A stretch of DNA of 64,000 nt, taken from assembly GCA_902525735.1 (NCBI GenBank), contig CABZIF010000006.1, forward strand, positions 1 through 64,000, read 5' to 3'. The notes beneath the pieces were generated by a model that had not been told where the DNA came from, searched no databases, and saw nothing but the letters and a program-made list of their open reading frames with translations. Within the stretch, counting starts at the first letter, position 1. Every line of letters begins with the position of its first letter. This DNA is from an uncultured SAR86 cluster bacterium. Lineage in GTDB: Bacteria; Pseudomonadota; Gammaproteobacteria; Magnimaribacterales; AG-339-G14. This document shows, one piece after another, positions 8,670 through 21,241 of this stretch. The translations under genes were made by a program, and so were the position numbers.

Positions 8670-9473
8670 GTGAGTAAAATAAGTATTGGTATTGATTTTG
8701 GTATAACCAATACTGATTTAGTTGCAGCCCATCATGACCAAATTTCTTATTCAACTTTTCCTTCCGAAAAAGTAAATGAAGTTTATTTAAAAAAAATACT
8801 TTCAGAAGCAAATTTAAATATTAACGACATAGAAACAATTGGAGTTACGGGTGGCAGACATAACGATCTTCCAAATGAAATTGATAACGTACTTGTTGCC
8901 CATTTTAATGAGGTAGACGCAATTGGGAGAGGTGCTAGAGCTTTAAAAAAAGACAAAAATAGTAATTTTCTTGTTGTAAGTTGCGGATCAGGAACAGCCT
9001 GTGTACTTGGTAATGATGAAGGTTATGTTCATGTCGGAGGGACGGGGCTTGGAGGAGGAACAATTAGAGGATTATGTAAATTATTGTTTGATGAGGATGA
9101 TCCTTTAAAAATAAATTCTTTATCTCTTGATGGAGACGTAACAAAAGTTGATCACATTCTTTCAGATGTAGTTTCTGGTCCAATAGGCAATCTTCCAAAA
9201 AACTCTAGTGCAGTAAACTTTGGGAAAGGCCTTTCATTAGAACCAAATAATTCTGACTTGGCTGCTGGAGTTATAAATATGGTTGCTCAAAATATTTTGC
9301 GAACTGCAATCATGAGTGCAATTTCTTCCGGTGTCAGTGAGATAGTGATTATAGGTAGAACTCCCAAATACAACTTACTAACCAATATCTTAGAAGAAGG
9401 ATTTAAATTATATAATTTGAATTACGAATTCGTCGAAAGTGGAGAATATGCAATTTGCCTAGGAACGATATAA
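8670..9473 (+). CDS. coaW: Type II pantothenate kinase (CoaW-like)
   Basis: A 267-residue ASKHA-fold kinase starting at GTG 8670. The N-terminal phosphate loop GIDFGITNTD, then VTGGRHND, the NEVDAIGRGA segment holding the probable catalytic Glu, SCGSGTACVL and the HVGGTGLGGGTIRGL loop match type II pantothenate kinases of Staphylococcus and eukaryotes. A later NFGKG motif also fits. It would phosphorylate pantothenate, the first step of CoA synthesis; coaD at 50228-50707 is a later step. Most gammaproteobacteria use CoaA or CoaX instead, so type II is unusual. Last gene of the diiron/2OG run; it ends at a shared hairpin terminator facing the 5S rRNA. Confidence 0.8.
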   Translation: MSKISIGIDFGITNTDLVAAHHDQISYSTFPSEKVNEVYLKKILSEANLNINDIETIGVTGGRHNDLPNEIDNVLVAHFNEVDAIGRGARALKKDKNSNFLVVSCGSGTACVLGNDEGYVHVGGTGLGGGTIRGLCKLLFDEDDPLKINSLSLDGDVTKVDHILSDVVSGPIGNLPKNSSAVNFGKGLSLEPNNSDLAAGVINMVAQNILRTAIMSAISSGVSEIVIIGRTPKYNLLTNILEEGFKLYNLNYEFVESGEYAICLGTI

Positions 9474-9499
9474 AAAAAACCAGCATAGCTGGCTTTTTT
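9474..9499. terminator. Bidirectional Rho-independent terminator between coaW and 5S rRNA
   Basis: A hairpin with arms CCAGC/GCTGG is flanked by an A-run at 9474-9479 and a T-run ending near 9499, so it can end transcription both from coaW (plus strand) and from the rRNA operon (minus strand). Confidence 0.8.
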
Positions 9500-9506
9500 A
9501 ATAAGA

Positions 9507-9623
9507 AGTCCGACGATGTCCTACTCTCGCATAGAAAAAACTACACTACCATCGGCGCTAAGTGGTTTCACTTCTGAGTTCGAAATGGATCAGGTGGGTC
9601 ACACTTGCTATTGTCATCGGACA
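9507..9623 (-). rRNA. rrf: 5S ribosomal RNA
   Basis: On the minus strand the segment has the conserved loop CGAACTCAGAAGTGAAAC, the GCCGATGGTAGTGT block and ATGCGAGAGTAGG. The ends (GTCCGATGAC and ATCGTCGGAC) pair to form helix I, which fixes the limits to within a couple of bases and gives about 117 nt. Last gene of the rRNA operon, 80 bases after the 23S end. Confidence 0.95.
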
Positions 9624-9703
9624 AAATTCTTATTTGTTTAAAATATTGTAATCCCTTAATGGCAAACTGCTTGACGTTTATTATCTTAGATGTCTAAAAA
9701 CAT

Positions 9704-12611
<2,908 letters not shown>

Positions 12612-12984
12612 ATATGTTTTTAAAAAACTAATTTTAAAAAAGTGTTAAGACTTTTTTGAATAATAAGCGCCAATTAAATTTGCCATTAGCATTCTGAAAA
12701 TAAATTTCCAGAACATTATTGTATAAATTTGGAATAAATAAATTTATTCCGAACTTGATCTATCGTAAAAGCGAATATCGCTTTTAAAATAGTTGATTAA
12801 TAATTGATAACAATAATTATTAATCTAAATTAATGAATTAAGGAGATCTCATCAATCTCATTCATTAATCGTTGGATTACAATACTTTTAAAAAACACAC
12901 GTACCCAGTTGAAAAATCAAAAGGATAAAAATTCATATAATTCGAACGGACACTCACGAATAATTTAGACTGTGTATAAATATA
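12612..12984 (-). other. 16S-23S internal transcribed spacer without tRNA genes, rich in inverted repeats
   Basis: This 373-base spacer has no tRNA: no GGTTCGAATCC-type T-loop and no cloverleaf is present. It holds a row of inverted repeats: 12636-12643/12650-12657, 12692-12701/12704-12713 (one mismatch), 12731-12739/12742-12750, 12766-12774/12778-12786, 12795-12805/12815-12825, and 12829-12838/12860-12869 with a nested five-base stem. They are probably RNA processing structures. Confidence 0.8.
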
Positions 12985-14518
<1,534 letters not shown>

Positions 14519-14741
14519 ATTAAACGGATAATTTTTTTATTAAAAAAATATCAAAAAAATGAGTGACCTTTGATTAAAATCAAAGATGTACATATTGACA
14601 CAAACCTTAATTATCTAAAGGTAAGTGCCCGCACGAATTACATGAACTAAACTATAAAATAACTCTCGAAGTAGACAATAAATGTCACACGAAATCGGGA
14701 TTATACATAGGTTGTGGCTAATTCAAAGCTTTAATTAAAGC
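14519..14741 (-). promoter_or_regulatory. rRNA operon promoter and leader
   Basis: Reading the minus strand from the tyrS stop, a consensus -10 TATAAT (14705-14700) is preceded by TTGAAT 15 bases upstream, or TTTGAA at 16. It is followed by a C/G-bearing discriminator (CCCGATTTCG), as in growth-rate-controlled rRNA promoters. The leader, about 175 nt, contains two hairpins near the 16S start: CTTTGATT/AATCAAAG at 14568-14585 and a nine-base A/T repeat at 14531-14549. No clear boxA was seen. Confidence 0.65.
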
Positions 14742-14743
14742 TT
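14726..14743. repeat. 18-bp palindrome at the tyrS stop codon
   Basis: AAGCTTTAATTAAAGCTT is a perfect palindrome covering the end of tyrS and lying just upstream of the rRNA promoter. It lacks a T-run, so terminator function is doubtful; it could be a weak hairpin or a protein-binding site. Confidence 0.5.
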
Positions 14744-15956
14744 AAGTTAAATCAATAATCAGATGTTTGTGCTTACCAACTTGAAAGGTATGTTTTGAGC
14801 CTTTTTTTACAAAAAATTTCTCATCATTAATTCTATTATTGTCAATTTTTACAGCCGATTGTTTTATCATTCTTCTAGCTTCAGATTTACTCGAACACAA
14901 AATATTTTTTTTAAGTTTAGGCTCTGATAAAAGATCTATTAGAGAAATATCTTCATCATTGATTTTAATACTCACTTTTTTTATTTTGGAAGGAGCCTTT
15001 TTCTTACTAAATCTATTTTTAAATTCTTCTTTAGTATCTTGAGCAGCTTTTTTACTGTGAAATCTTTCAACTATTTCCTCACCTAAAAGAATTTTAAATT
15101 CCATTGGATTAGCTCCCTTTTTAACTTCAGCTTTGTATGAATCTATATCTTTGTTTGGCTTAAAGCTTAAAAGATCATAATATTTCCACATTAATTCATC
15201 TGAAATTGACATAATTTTTCCAAACATCATTTCCGGTTTTTCTTTTAAACCAATGTAATTATTTAAAGATTTTGACATCTTTTTAACACCATCTAATCCT
15301 TCCAAAATTGGCATTGTCATCACAACTTGTTCCTTCATTTTATTTGATCTCTGAATATCTCTACCTACTAAAAGATTAAATTTCTGATCGGTTCCGCCAA
15401 GTTCAACATCTGCTTTTAAAGCATAAGAGTCATATCCTTGAACTAAAGGGTATAAAAATTCATGAATAGAAATAGGACGATTACCTTTGAATCTCTTACT
15501 AAAATCATCTCGCTCTAACATTCGAGCAACTGTCATTGAGGATGCTAATTTAATAATTTCAGAAGGTTTCATTTTATCAAACCAAGAAGAGTTATATTCA
15601 ACTTTGGTTTTTTTAGAATCTAAAATTTTAAAAACCTGTTCTGAGTATGTTTTTGCGTTCTTTTTAAGGTCTGATTTAGATACTGACGGTCGAGTTTCGT
15701 TAACACCAGAAGGATCGCCGATTTGACCTGTAAAGTCTCCGATTAAAAATATTATTTTATGTCCTAAGTCTTGAAACTGTTTCAATTTATTTAGCAAAAC
15801 AGTATGGCCTAAATGTAAGTCAGATGAGGTAGGATCAAAGCCTGCTTTTATAATTAATTTTTTTTTAGATCTTAAAAGGCTCTTGAAATCTTTTTCTGGA
15901 ATAATTTCTTCAACTCCCCTCTCAAGGATTTCTAAAATTTCTTTATTTGATTTCAT
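14742..15956 (-). CDS. tyrS: Tyrosine-tRNA ligase
   Basis: A 404-residue class I synthetase that charges tRNA-Tyr. The HIGH-type motif is HLGH at residues 48-51, GGTDQ at 187-191 belongs to the tyrosine-binding pocket, and KMSKS is at 226-230. The C-terminal 65 residues form an S4-like RNA-binding domain ([18 protein letters not shown]). Length and motif order fit the TyrZ-like branch rather than the 424-residue E. coli TyrS. It is followed by the rRNA operon on the same strand and is divergent from the peptidase gene. Confidence 0.95.
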   Translation of the reverse strand: MKSNKEILEILERGVEEIIPEKDFKSLLRSKKKLIIKAGFDPTSSDLHLGHTVLLNKLKQFQDLGHKIIFLIGDFTGQIGDPSGVNETRPSVSKSDLKKNAKTYSEQVFKILDSKKTKVEYNSSWFDKMKPSEIIKLASSMTVARMLERDDFSKRFKGNRPISIHEFLYPLVQGYDSYALKADVELGGTDQKFNLLVGRDIQRSNKMKEQVVMTMPILEGLDGVKKMSKSLNNYIGLKEKPEMMFGKIMSISDELMWKYYDLLSFKPNKDIDSYKAEVKKGANPMEFKILLGEEIVERFHSKKAAQDTKEEFKNRFSKKKAPSKIKKVSIKINDEDISLIDLLSEPKLKKNILCSSKSEARRMIKQSAVKIDNNRINDEKFFVKKGSKHTFQVGKHKHLIIDLT

Positions 15957-16025
15957 GACTAAAACTTCAATCTAGTTAAAAATATTTAGTAAGATTAACA
16001 TTTTAAAAGAATTAAAAAATTAAGA

Positions 16026-17321
16026 ATGAAAAATATTATATTTGAAATTAGATACTACTTACTTTTTTTAGTTCTATCTGTTGGATTTTTTTTAGCATTA
16101 ATATTTGGTTCAGAAAGTTCAACTAATTCGGTAAACGAAAATTTCAATTCCAGAGAAATAGAAAGATCTAATATTGATTTAGAAAAATTTTTACCGCTTA
16201 ACAGTGAGAAAGAGCAAACCTCCAATAGAACTCACATTATTTACGTTGAAAAAAATAATACTTTAATTGAATTACTTGATAAGGCTGGTCTCTCTAATAA
16301 ATACATAAGAGCTCTAATCAAAGCAAAAGGCTCGGAGAAGTTAGCTAATCTAAAAATAGGAGACAAACTAGAAATAGATATAAATAGAGATCAAGTCCCA
16401 GAAAATATATTTCTTACTTCTGATGGATTAAACGGAATTAACGCAAATTTTAATAATGGCCTTTTCTCAATAGACATAGCAACTAGACAGCCAGATGTTT
16501 TAGAGAGATTTGCATCAGTAGAAATAGAAGATTCTTTATATGATTCTGCTCTGAAATCAGGAATTCCTGACAGCGTGATAATGGACATGGTTTATATATT
16601 TGGATGGGATATAGATTTTATTTTTGACATAAGGCCTGGAGATTCATTTGATATTCTCTACGAAGAATATTTTTTAAAAGGAAATAAAGTGAAGAATGGT
16701 GATATTAAAGCTGCAAGATTCAAGAGAGGCAAAAAAGTTTATACGGCTGTAAGATATTTTCTTGAAAATGGCGAAAAGGAATTTTTTTCCATTAGAGGCA
16801 AGAATGTTGAGAAAGCTTTTTTAAGGTCTCCTGTAGAGTTTAGTTATATTAGCTCTAAGTATAATTTGAAAAGAATGCATCCAATTCTAAATAAAATTAA
16901 AGCACATACTGGCGTTGATTATGCTGCTCCTACCGGAACTCCTGTAAGAACTACTGGAGATGGAACTGTCTCATTCAGAGGTAACAACGGCGGATATGGA
17001 AAACTTATTGAGATTAAACACTCCGAAGATTATTCAACGAGGTATGCACATTTGTCTAGATATAAAAAAAATCTAAAAGTGGGTGATAAAGTTTCTCAAG
17101 GAGAGGTGATAGGCTATGTTGGAAGTACTGGAAGATCAACTGGACCGCATCTTCACTATGAATTTAGAGTCAATGGAATGCATACCGATCCTTTAACAGT
17201 AAAACTTCCTGCAGCAGAGCCGATAAGCGAAAATGAAAAAGATTCTTTTTTCAAAACTGCCATTGAAGCTATGAATATGATGGACGATTATTACTTGAAA
17301 CTTTACGCTGAATCAAATTAA
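16026..17321 (+). CDS. mepM: M23-family murein endopeptidase, MepM/YebA-like
   Basis: A 431-residue envelope protein. An N-terminal hydrophobic segment (about residues 8-26) anchors or exports it; residues 70-120 resemble a LysM/OapA-like region (TLIELLDKAGLSNKYIRALI). The C-terminal LytM domain has the zinc motifs HTGVD (His294, Asp298) and HLH (His375-x-His377). Such enzymes cut D-Ala-mDAP crosslinks so that new murein strands can be inserted. It sits between tyrS and anmK, directly abutting anmK, a common arrangement in gammaproteobacteria. Confidence 0.88.
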   Translation: MKNIIFEIRYYLLFLVLSVGFFLALIFGSESSTNSVNENFNSREIERSNIDLEKFLPLNSEKEQTSNRTHIIYVEKNNTLIELLDKAGLSNKYIRALIKAKGSEKLANLKIGDKLEIDINRDQVPENIFLTSDGLNGINANFNNGLFSIDIATRQPDVLERFASVEIEDSLYDSALKSGIPDSVIMDMVYIFGWDIDFIFDIRPGDSFDILYEEYFLKGNKVKNGDIKAARFKRGKKVYTAVRYFLENGEKEFFSIRGKNVEKAFLRSPVEFSYISSKYNLKRMHPILNKIKAHTGVDYAAPTGTPVRTTGDGTVSFRGNNGGYGKLIEIKHSEDYSTRYAHLSRYKKNLKVGDKVSQGEVIGYVGSTGRSTGPHLHYEFRVNGMHTDPLTVKLPAAEPISENEKDSFFKTAIEAMNMMDDYYLKLYAESN

Positions 17322-18443
17322 GTGAAAGAATCAAATCTATACATTGGTACTCTTTCAGGCACGAGTGCAGATTCTATTGATGCTGCATTATTTGATTTAG
17401 GAAAGAAAATAAAAGTCATTGGATCTCTTTCAAAAAAAATTCCTAAGAATTTAAAATCAAAAATAATAAAATTTTCTAATTCAAAAAGGAATCTTTATGA
17501 GCGCCCTACAAAAGAATTAATAGACCTCGATAATCATTTTGCTATGGAAACGAGCAATTTAATAAATCAACTTATATCGGAACTGAAAATTGATAAAAGC
17601 TTAATTGAAGCAATTGGGTCTCATGGTCAGACAGTCCAACATTTTCCTGACATTAAAAATCCTTACTCTCTGCAAATAGGATGCCCAAAAATTATATCTG
17701 AAAAAACAAGTATAAAAACTGTAGGAAATTTTAGAAAAGCTAATATTGATAATGGCGGGATAGGTGCTCCCCTTACTCCAGCATTTCATAAAGAAATTTT
17801 CTTTTCTAAAAAAATTAATCGAGTAATTATTAATATTGGAGGTATTACAAATATTACAAGATTGATTCCGGGTAAAAAAATAATTGGATGGGACTCTGGT
17901 CCTGGAAACTGCTTAATTGATCAATGCGTTCAAGAGTTTACGGCAAAAAAAAGTCAATTCGATAACAAAGGAAGAATTGCCGAAAAAGGGAGTTTAAAAA
18001 ATATGACAAAAATAATAGAAAGTTTTTTATCCTTCGATTATTTCCAAGAAAACTTGCCAAAAAGTCAGGCAATAATAAATTTTAATTTTAAAAAAATATC
18101 TAGATCAAAGTTAAAAAATCACTCTTTTAATGATTGGGCCTCAGCTATGACTGAAATAACCGCTTTAACTATAGTGAGGGACTTAGAGAAGTTTTGTAAG
18201 GCAAGAAAAGTTGAAATTTATTTTTGTGGTGGAGGTAGTAAAAATAATTTTTTAATCAAAAGAATTCGCGATCTACTCAACGAGGACTACGAGATTAAAA
18301 AAATTAATAATCTTGGCATTGATCCTATGCTGATAGAAGCCTGCACATTTGCTTGGCTTAGCAAAAAAAGAATTAAAAAAGAGAAAATAAATTTACTGAA
18401 CTCTACAGGAGCCAAACCCTCTTTATTAGGAGAGATTTTCTAA
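17322..18443 (+). CDS. anmK: Anhydro-N-acetylmuramic acid kinase AnmK
   Basis: A 373-residue ASKHA kinase of murein recycling that converts anhydroMurNAc to MurNAc-6-phosphate. The family motifs GTLSGTSADSIDAALFD (N-terminus), GSHGQTVQHFP, NIGGITNIT, GWDSGPGNCLID and CGGGSKN are all present. Translation starts at GTG 17322, immediately after the peptidase stop, so the two murein genes form one unit. The stop shares four bases with the convergent erpA stop (CTAA). Confidence 0.93.
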   Translation: MKESNLYIGTLSGTSADSIDAALFDLGKKIKVIGSLSKKIPKNLKSKIIKFSNSKRNLYERPTKELIDLDNHFAMETSNLINQLISELKIDKSLIEAIGSHGQTVQHFPDIKNPYSLQIGCPKIISEKTSIKTVGNFRKANIDNGGIGAPLTPAFHKEIFFSKKINRVIINIGGITNITRLIPGKKIIGWDSGPGNCLIDQCVQEFTAKKSQFDNKGRIAEKGSLKNMTKIIESFLSFDYFQENLPKSQAIINFNFKKISRSKLKNHSFNDWASAMTEITALTIVRDLEKFCKARKVEIYFCGGGSKNNFLIKRIRDLLNEDYEIKKINNLGIDPMLIEACTFAWLSKKRIKKEKINLLNSTGAKPSLLGEIF

Positions 18444-18787
18444 ATAGAAAAAGAAGATCCACAACCGCATGTTGTTGAAGCATTAGGGTTATCGATTATA
18501 AATTTAGATCCCTCTAAATCTTCAGTGTAATCAAGCGTAGATCCATAGATGTACTGCATGCTTAAAGAATCTATAACAACAGAAACTCCACAACTCGATA
18601 TGGTTGTATCTTCAGAATCCCGTTCGTCGTCTAGTTTAAAACCGTATTGAAATCCAGAACATCCTCCTCCTGTAACAAATACTCTTAAAGACAAATTGTC
18701 TTCAGTTTCTTCATCCAGAAGATTTTTGATTTTTGCTATTGCCTGATCAGAGACATTGAGTTCTTGAGGTTTGAATTTTTCTACCAT
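18440..18787 (-). CDS. erpA: Iron-sulfur cluster insertion protein ErpA
   Basis: A 115-residue A-type Fe-S carrier. The three conserved cysteines are in GGGCSGFQYGF and CGCGSSF near the C-terminus. It delivers clusters to apo-enzymes, classically IspG. It lies three bases after argC on the same strand. The sequence VIDSLSMQYIYGSTLDY is typical of ErpA; IscA or SufA is less likely because no isc or suf gene is nearby. Confidence 0.92.
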   Translation of the reverse strand: MVEKFKPQELNVSDQAIAKIKNLLDEETEDNLSLRVFVTGGGCSGFQYGFKLDDERDSEDTTISSCGVSVVIDSLSMQYIYGSTLDYTEDLEGSKFIIDNPNASTTCGCGSSFSI

Positions 18788-18790
18788 GAT

Positions 18791-19801
18791 TTACTCTAAA
18801 ATATATTCTTCTTTTTCACCTATCATTAAGTTCAAACACTGAATAGCCTGTCCTGCTGCACCTTTTATTAAATTATCTATAGCTGAGTGAACAACTACTG
18901 TATTTTCATTTTTAAAAACGCCAATGTCACAAAAATTTGTTTCTTGTACCTTTGACAATTCAGGTATTGTACCTTTTTTTAAAATTCTTACAAATTTACT
19001 TTCATTATAGTAGTTTTCGTAATAATTATTAAGGTCTTCGTTAAAGTTTTCAACTTCTAAATAAGCGGTTATGTATTCTCCTCTGAATAGTGGCAATAAA
19101 TGTGGAGTAAAAACGATTTTAATATTTGTACCTTTTATTGAAGCTAAAAATGACTTAATTTCAGGTTGATGTCTATGGAATTCAGGGGAGTACGCTTTGA
19201 AGTTATTTTTCAAATCATTTTCTAATGAGTTCTCCACTGAATTTCTTCCAGCACCACTTATTCCGGATTTTACATCGAGAATAATTTTGGAGTTAGGTTT
19301 CACATAACCTAATAAGGGCAAAATGCCCAGAATACTTGCAGTTGGATAGCATCCAGGAACTGCGACTAAGTCACTTTTTTTTATCTTTTCTGCATTAATT
19401 TCCGGTAGACCATATACTGATTTTTCAAGTAACTCAGGAGCAAAATGCTTATCTCCGTATGTTTTTTCCCAAATATTTTCATCTTTAAATCTAAAATCAG
19501 CAGATAAATCTATTACTTTGATGCCCTTTTCTATCAAAAAAGGTACATAATTCATCGAAAAATTATGCTTAGTTGCAAAAAAAACTAAATCTAAGTCGTA
19601 ATTTTTAATATTTTCTACTGAATCTAGTGCCAAATTTTCTATATTTGAAAATTTCTTTGTAATTTCAAAGAGCATTTTCCCTTGATTGTTGTGAGAAGAT
19701 ACAAAAGAAACATTTACTTTTTCGTGGTTATCTAAAATAGCCAAAAGCTCTTCACCAACATATCCCGTTGCACCAACTATTCCAACATTTTTCTTGTCCA
19801 T
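18791..19801 (-). CDS. argC: N-acetyl-gamma-glutamyl-phosphate reductase ArgC
   Basis: A 336-residue NADPH-dependent reductase of arginine synthesis. The Rossmann motif GATGYVGEEL is at the N-terminus, the catalytic Cys is in VPGCYPTASIL, and GISGAGR and HRHQPEI are conserved. The next arginine enzyme found here, argD, is at 38901, so arg genes are scattered. A possible -10 box (GTATAA, 19810-19805) lies three bases from the ATG. erpA follows directly. Confidence 0.95.
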   Translation of the reverse strand: MDKKNVGIVGATGYVGEELLAILDNHEKVNVSFVSSHNNQGKMLFEITKKFSNIENLALDSVENIKNYDLDLVFFATKHNFSMNYVPFLIEKGIKVIDLSADFRFKDENIWEKTYGDKHFAPELLEKSVYGLPEINAEKIKKSDLVAVPGCYPTASILGILPLLGYVKPNSKIILDVKSGISGAGRNSVENSLENDLKNNFKAYSPEFHRHQPEIKSFLASIKGTNIKIVFTPHLLPLFRGEYITAYLEVENFNEDLNNYYENYYNESKFVRILKKGTIPELSKVQETNFCDIGVFKNENTVVVHSAIDNLIKGAAGQAIQCLNLMIGEKEEYILE

Positions 19802-19835
19802 TTCTTATACTATCCTAACTTGATTAGAGCGGCAT

Positions 19836-19841
19836 TATAAT
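19836..19841 (+). promoter_or_regulatory. -10 element for the thiD-thiE-kinase operon
   Basis: A consensus TATAAT ends nine bases before the GTG start of thiD at 19851, so the predicted start of transcription is within about three bases of the start codon. No convincing -35 box is seen at the right spacing. The transcript is nearly leaderless. Confidence 0.5.
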
Positions 19842-19850
19842 TAATAAATC

Positions 19851-20612
19851 GTGAATAAAAAGAAAGTTATTTTATCAATTTCTGGACATGATCCTTCAGG
19901 AGGAGCAGGCCTGCAAGCAGATGTTTTAACCTCTAATTTTTTTAATCTTCATTGTGTTTCCAGTCTTACATGTCAGACAGTTCAAACTACAAAAAAGTTA
20001 TTTAAATTGGACCCAACTGAAATAAAATTTTTTAAACAAAATATTGATCATATAATTAAAAACACTAATTTATCTGGAATCAAAATTGGCGTTGTACCGA
20101 ATAAAAATATAGCTTGTGCAATTATAAAAATAATTTCTAGTTTGAAAATTCCCGTAGTAATAGATCCTATTTTTTATGCAGGAGGTGGAGGTAAATTTAC
20201 CAATAAAAAAGATTTAAATTTTTTTAGAGATTCTTTTTATCCTCATTCAAGCATACTAACTCCAAACATTGAGGAATTAAAAATTCTATCTAAGAATAAA
20301 TCTGAAGAAGATTCTATAAAATTTCTCTTTGATAAAGGAATTAAAAATATTTACGTAACTGGAAAAGTTAATAAAAATAAAATAACAAATTCACTCTATT
20401 CAAGTGGATTTCTTATAAAAGAAACCTCGTCAAAATACCTAAAAAAAAATATTCATGGAACAGGATGTGCGCTTTCGACCGCAATTTTATGTAACCTTGT
20501 TAATAAAAAGTCTATTGAAGATTCTTGTTCTTTATCTCATAAATTTCTTTCCCGTTTAGTCAAAAACTCTATAAAGACGAATGGGCAAGATATATTAAAT
20601 TTTAAAAAATGA
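19851..20612 (+). CDS. thiD: Hydroxymethylpyrimidine (phosphate) kinase ThiD
   Basis: A 253-residue ribokinase-like enzyme of thiamine synthesis, phosphorylating HMP and HMP-P. Family blocks are SGHDPSGGAGLQADV, a VIDPIFYAGGG segment, TPNIEE and the C-terminal anion hole HGTGCALSTAI. Start is GTG 19851. It overlaps thiE by four bases (ATGA). With thiE and the distant thiC (46191-47948) it covers the pyrimidine branch and the coupling step. No thiazole-branch gene is in the window. Confidence 0.93.
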   Translation: MNKKKVILSISGHDPSGGAGLQADVLTSNFFNLHCVSSLTCQTVQTTKKLFKLDPTEIKFFKQNIDHIIKNTNLSGIKIGVVPNKNIACAIIKIISSLKIPVVIDPIFYAGGGGKFTNKKDLNFFRDSFYPHSSILTPNIEELKILSKNKSEEDSIKFLFDKGIKNIYVTGKVNKNKITNSLYSSGFLIKETSSKYLKKNIHGTGCALSTAILCNLVNKKSIEDSCSLSHKFLSRLVKNSIKTNGQDILNFKK

Positions 20613-21241
20613 AATCTATTTATGCTATCACTCCGTCAGGCATAGATTTTAAAAAATTAATCAATGAAATTGAAAAAATGTTAAGTCTTGGCATAAGACT
20701 ATTTCAGTATAGAGAAAAAAGTCTAAGCGAAGAGCAATTGAGAAATAATGCTAGTATTTTGCTGGAAGTCATAAAAAAAAATAAAGGAAAATTAGTAATT
20801 AATGACAGTCCTAGAATTGCTGTTGAAATAGGAGCAGATGGATTTCATTTAGGCATGGAAGATTATCTGAGCCCTCAAAATTTAAAATTTATCAAAGAAC
20901 ATAGAGAAACTATCAACTCTGATTATATTAAAGGGCTTTCGTGTAAGTGGGATTACGAATTAATTAAAAATCCTCCAGAAGATTTAATTACGTGGAACTA
21001 TTTAGCTGTTGGAGCTTTTTTTAAATCAGAGACAAAAAAAGATGTCAGTCTTTTAAAAAGTAAAGATAAATCTTATCCTTTGGCAATATCATCAAAGCCA
21101 CTTGTAGCGATTGGAGGAATTAATTATCAAAATATGGATTCAGTATTATCTCTAGGTTATGAGACAATCGCTTTATCTAGAGGAATTTTTTTTAAAAAAG
21201 ATCTCGAAAACATTGTTAAAAATTTGAATGAAGAAAATTAA
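20609..21241 (+). CDS. thiE: Thiamine-phosphate synthase ThiE
   Basis: A 210-residue TIM-barrel enzyme that joins HMP-PP and thiazole phosphate. Recognisable parts are FQYREK, INDSPRIAVEIGADGFHLG, KGLSCKW, LAVGAFFKSETKK and VAIGGI. The GPxFxTxTK loop is altered to GAFFKSETKK but keeps the phosphate-binding pattern. It overlaps thiD by 4 and the downstream kinase by 14 bases, so all three are translationally coupled. Confidence 0.88.
   Translation: MKSIYAITPSGIDFKKLINEIEKMLSLGIRLFQYREKSLSEEQLRNNASILLEVIKKNKGKLVINDSPRIAVEIGADGFHLGMEDYLSPQNLKFIKEHRETINSDYIKGLSCKWDYELIKNPPEDLITWNYLAVGAFFKSETKKDVSLLKSKDKSYPLAISSKPLVAIGGINYQNMDSVLSLGYETIALSRGIFFKKDLENIVKNLNEEN

Noticed and set aside
12612..12984. 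tRNA-Ile/tRNA-Ala genes in the ITS
   Set aside because: No T-loop or anticodon arm sequence was found on either strand; only A/T-rich inverted repeats.
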